Below, in pieces: positions 19,937-21,888 of a stretch of 21,888 nucleotides of DNA. The DNA comes from JAFCBV01 sp965370715 (GTDB lineage Archaea; EX4484-52; B79-G9). The first letter of the stretch is position 1. Each line of letters starts with the position of its first letter. Under the pieces are notes generated by a model that saw only the letters and a list, made by a program, of their open reading frames with translations, was not told where the DNA came from and did no database searches. Where the stretch lies: positions 1-21,888 of the forward strand of contig CBDUVQ010000007.1 in the NCBI GenBank assembly GCA_965370715.1, in the 5' to 3' direction. Position numbers and translations under genes: made by a program.

Positions 19937-20633
19937 ACCCCCGTAGTCCACGCTGTAAACGATGCCCGTTAGATATTGGAGGTTCTTCGCGAACTTTCAG
20001 TGTCGTAGGGAAGCCGTTAAACGGGCCACCTGGGAAGTACGGTCGCAAGGCTGAAACTTAAAGGAATTGGCGGGGGAACACACAAGGGGTGCAGTCTGCG
20101 GTTTAATTGGATTCAACGCCGGGAAACTCACCAGGGGTGACAGCACTATGATGGTCAGTCTGAAGGGCTTACCTGAGGCGCTGAGAGGTATTGCATGGCC
20201 ATCGTCAGCTCGTGCTGTGAGGTGTCCTGTTAAGTCAGGTAACGAGCGAGACCCACACCGTATGTTGCTATATGCTTCTCCGGAAGCATAGCACTCATGC
20301 GGGACTGCCCGTGATAAATGGGAGGAAGGTGTGGTCAACGGTAGGTCAGTATGGTCCGAATCCCCATGGGCTACACGCGGGCAACAATGGGAGGGACAAC
20401 GGGCTGCGACGCCGAAAGGCGAAGCTAATCCCTCAAACCCTCTCTTAGTACAGATTGTGGGTTGTAACTCACCCACATGACGCCGGAATCCCTAGTAACC
20501 GAAGTTTATCACACTTCGGCGAATACGTCCCTGTTCCTTGCACACACCGCCCATCAAACCATCTGAATCGGGCTTGGATGATGCTTATTCTATTGGATGA
20601 GTTGAATCCGGGTTTGGTAAGGAGGGTTAAGTT

Positions 20634-20677
<44 letters not shown>

Positions 20678-20705
20678 ACGAAACTAAGCAAAGCTTAGTG
20701 ACTTT

Positions 20706-20735
20706 GGATTGCATAGAGCCACCATATATTTCTGG
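20706..20735 (+). other. 3' strand of the pre-16S BHB processing stem
   Basis: GGATTGCATAGAG (20706-20718), one unpaired C, CACC (20720-20723), bulge ATA (20724-20726) and TATTTCTGG (20727-20735) pair with 18922-18950. The predicted cut is after 20725. Confidence 0.85.
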
Positions 20736-20852
20736 TAAACAGAAAAAGCAGTGCCTTTAAAAAAGGCATAACAGTAGCCAACAATACAAGCGGTATTTAT
20801 ATCGTTTGTGATACAGGGCCCTTAGATCAGTTGGTAGATCGCTGCCCTTGCA

Positions 20853-20883
20853 TCAAAACTGCCTTTAGGCAGTATTGTAAGTT
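20853..20883 (+). other. Canonical anticodon-loop BHB intron of tRNA-Ala (37/38)
   Basis: Central helix CTTG/TAAG (20847-20850 with 20878-20881), bulges CAT (20851-20853) and TTA (20882-20884), inner stem CAAAACTGCC with GGCAGTATTG (one mismatch) and loop TTTA. Cuts after the second bulge base remove 31 nt and leave loop CTTGCAA. Confidence 0.92.
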
Positions 20884-20905
20884 AGGCAGAGGCCGCGCGT
20901 TCGAA

Positions 20906-20949
20906 TACGTATCCAGTTTAAAAAATCGAAATACTGGATGTGGCGAAAT
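20906..20949 (+). other. T-loop BHB intron of tRNA-Ala (59/60)
   Basis: Central helix TTCG/CGAA (20900-20903 with 20944-20947), bulges AAT (20904-20906) and ATT (20948-20950), outer helix the T stem. The inner stem is CGTATCCAG with CTGGATGTG (9 bp, two G-U) after one A/G mismatch. Cuts after the second bulge base remove 44 nt and restore TTCGAAT-CGCGC. Confidence 0.88.
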
Positions 20950-20963
20950 TCGCGCAGGGTCCA

Positions 20964-21181
20964 TATTTTGCAAACTAAACACCAAAGAGTTTCACTTGCG
21001 TTCGAACCAAAAAACTGTGCGCAAAACAACATGAGATATTTTCATACAACATCAACCTTTTGCCCTCAAAAGCAAAAGGTTGCAAAACTGTTCCCGAACT
21101 CTTCGGGGATGGAGAAGAGAATTTTGGTTTGATACCATAAATTCGTATGATTCAGCACAGGTTCGTATTGAGTACTTTGTA
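20964..21181 (+). other. tRNA-Ala to 23S spacer with hairpins
   Basis: No gene seen. It has a hairpin AACCTTTTG/CAAAAGGTT (about 21053-21080) and CCCGAA-CTC-TTCGGG (about 21093-21107). Part of it is probably the 5' strand of the pre-23S processing stem, whose partner lies beyond the window. Confidence 0.5.
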
Positions 21182-21888
21182 CGTATATACTACTACGCCA
21201 TATAATGGATGGATTGGCTTGGGAGCCGACGAAGGGCGCAGCAAGTTGCGATAATCCGCGGGAAGGCACATGCAGCCTCTGATCCGCGGGTTCCTTAATT
21301 GGTTATCAGCCGAAAGGCACTCCCATATGGGAGGGGGAACGCGGGAAATCGAATCATCCTAGTACCCGCAGGAAAAGAAAGAACTATCGATGCCGTGAAT
21401 AAAGTCGATCGAAAGCGGTACAGATCAACCTGAATCCTGTACAGTAATGTACAGGAGATGTGGGCGGGCGCACAACCGACAAGTTACCTGAAGTCCCCTG
21501 GAACGGGGCACCATAGAAGGTGACAGTCCGGTAAGGAAAAACTATGCCGGTTTTGCCCGCAGAAGAGTAGCATAGATTGGAAATTCTGTGTGAATATGGG
21601 AGGCAATAGCTCCCAAATCTAAACACTCCCCAAGTCCGATAGCGAATAGTACGGTGACGGAACTCTGAAAAGCATCCGTAACAGGAGTTGATAAGATCCT
21701 GAAATTATGTGGTTACAGTTAGGTGCGGCATGAAAGGATGCCCTCGGGCAACCAGTGTCGTACCGTGCGTTTCGAAAAAAGAGGCAGGGAGTATATCTAA
21801 GTGGCAAGGCTAACTGCGAAGGCAGGCAGCCGTAGGGAAACCAATTGCCCGCAACCCTTCGGGGTCAGGGGCATCGTGTGAAAGTGCG
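21182..21888 (+). rRNA. 23S ribosomal RNA, 5' part
   Basis: The 5' region is recognisable from ATGGATGGATTGGCTTGG and GCCGACGAAGGGCG, which align to the start of 23S. GAAAAGAAA, then CGATAGCGAATAGTACGGTGA-like blocks follow in the expected order. The start (about 21182) is placed by counting against E. coli and is good to a few bases. The gene runs off the right edge. I saw no insertion in this part. Confidence 0.9.

Larger units (their letters stand above)
20816..20963 (+). tRNA. tRNA-Ala (anticodon TGC) with two introns, in the 16S-23S spacer
   Basis: Acceptor GGGCCCT (20816-20822) pairs with AGGGTCC (20956-20962), discriminator A20963. The D arm is GATC/GATC. The anticodon stem CTGCC/GGCAG (20842-20846 with 20885-20889) and loop CTTGCA+A give anticodon TGC (20849-20851), alanine. 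The T stem GCGCG/CGCGC (20895-20899 with 20951-20955) encloses TTCGAAT. Introns at 20853-20883 (position 37/38) and 20906-20949 (position 59/60) must be removed. tRNAAla in this spacer is the common euryarchaeal arrangement. Confidence 0.95.

Overview
The window is archaeal. Evidence: an rplM-rpsI-rpoN cluster, a self-processing proteasome beta subunit, a KH/beta-CASP termination nuclease (FttA/aCPSF1), UPF0147, archaeal SepF, Trm1, a 16S rRNA with an archaeal 5' end and an archaeal 915-region signature, a 16S-tRNAAla-23S operon, and bulge-helix-bulge (BHB) introns in tRNA and rRNA. Small genes, many leaderless mRNAs with a TATA box about 26 bp before the start codon, FtsZ-type division (SepF), short orphan membrane proteins and heavy stable-RNA intron load suggest a DPANN-like or other divergent euryarchaeal lineage. 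I cannot name the phylum from sequence alone.

Layout. 1-900: end of L13, then S9 and RpoN. 926-1236: an intergenic repeat element followed by an intron-bearing tRNAGlu. 1241-5856: a small membrane protein, proteasome beta, FttA, UPF0147, SepF, a winged-helix regulator with a palindromic operator, and a probable histone-fold protein. 5890-6307: two or three more copies of the repeat next to tRNAGln. 6383-8398: small membrane proteins, a thioredoxin-reductase-like flavoprotein without CXXC, and an orphan. 8539-12099: a compact RNA-modification block (trm1, ksgA, S4-domain protein), then a membrane-anchored nuclease-like protein and an M50 protease. 12133-14527: two small proteins and a CPA2 cation/proton antiporter with an RCK domain. 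14528-16391: an orphan island with a large structured non-coding segment and three unrecognised genes. 16478-18639: cysS, rpiB and a small orphan. 18640-21888: the rRNA operon.

The strongest signals concern RNA processing. Two of the three tRNAs carry an intron in the T-loop between positions 59 and 60, each with a well-formed BHB; tRNAAla has a second, canonical anticodon-loop intron. The 16S gene carries two BHB introns (132 and 125 nt), one of them inside the binding site of the standard 806R amplicon primer. A BHB processing stem flanks the 16S. The 16S decoding site also shows a paired change at E. coli 1405/1496 (G-C to A-U). Outside the rRNA operon, two things look undescribed: a repeat family with two mutually exclusive, covarying hairpins placed beside tRNA genes, and a pair of related structured motifs in the 14.8-15.0 kb non-coding region.
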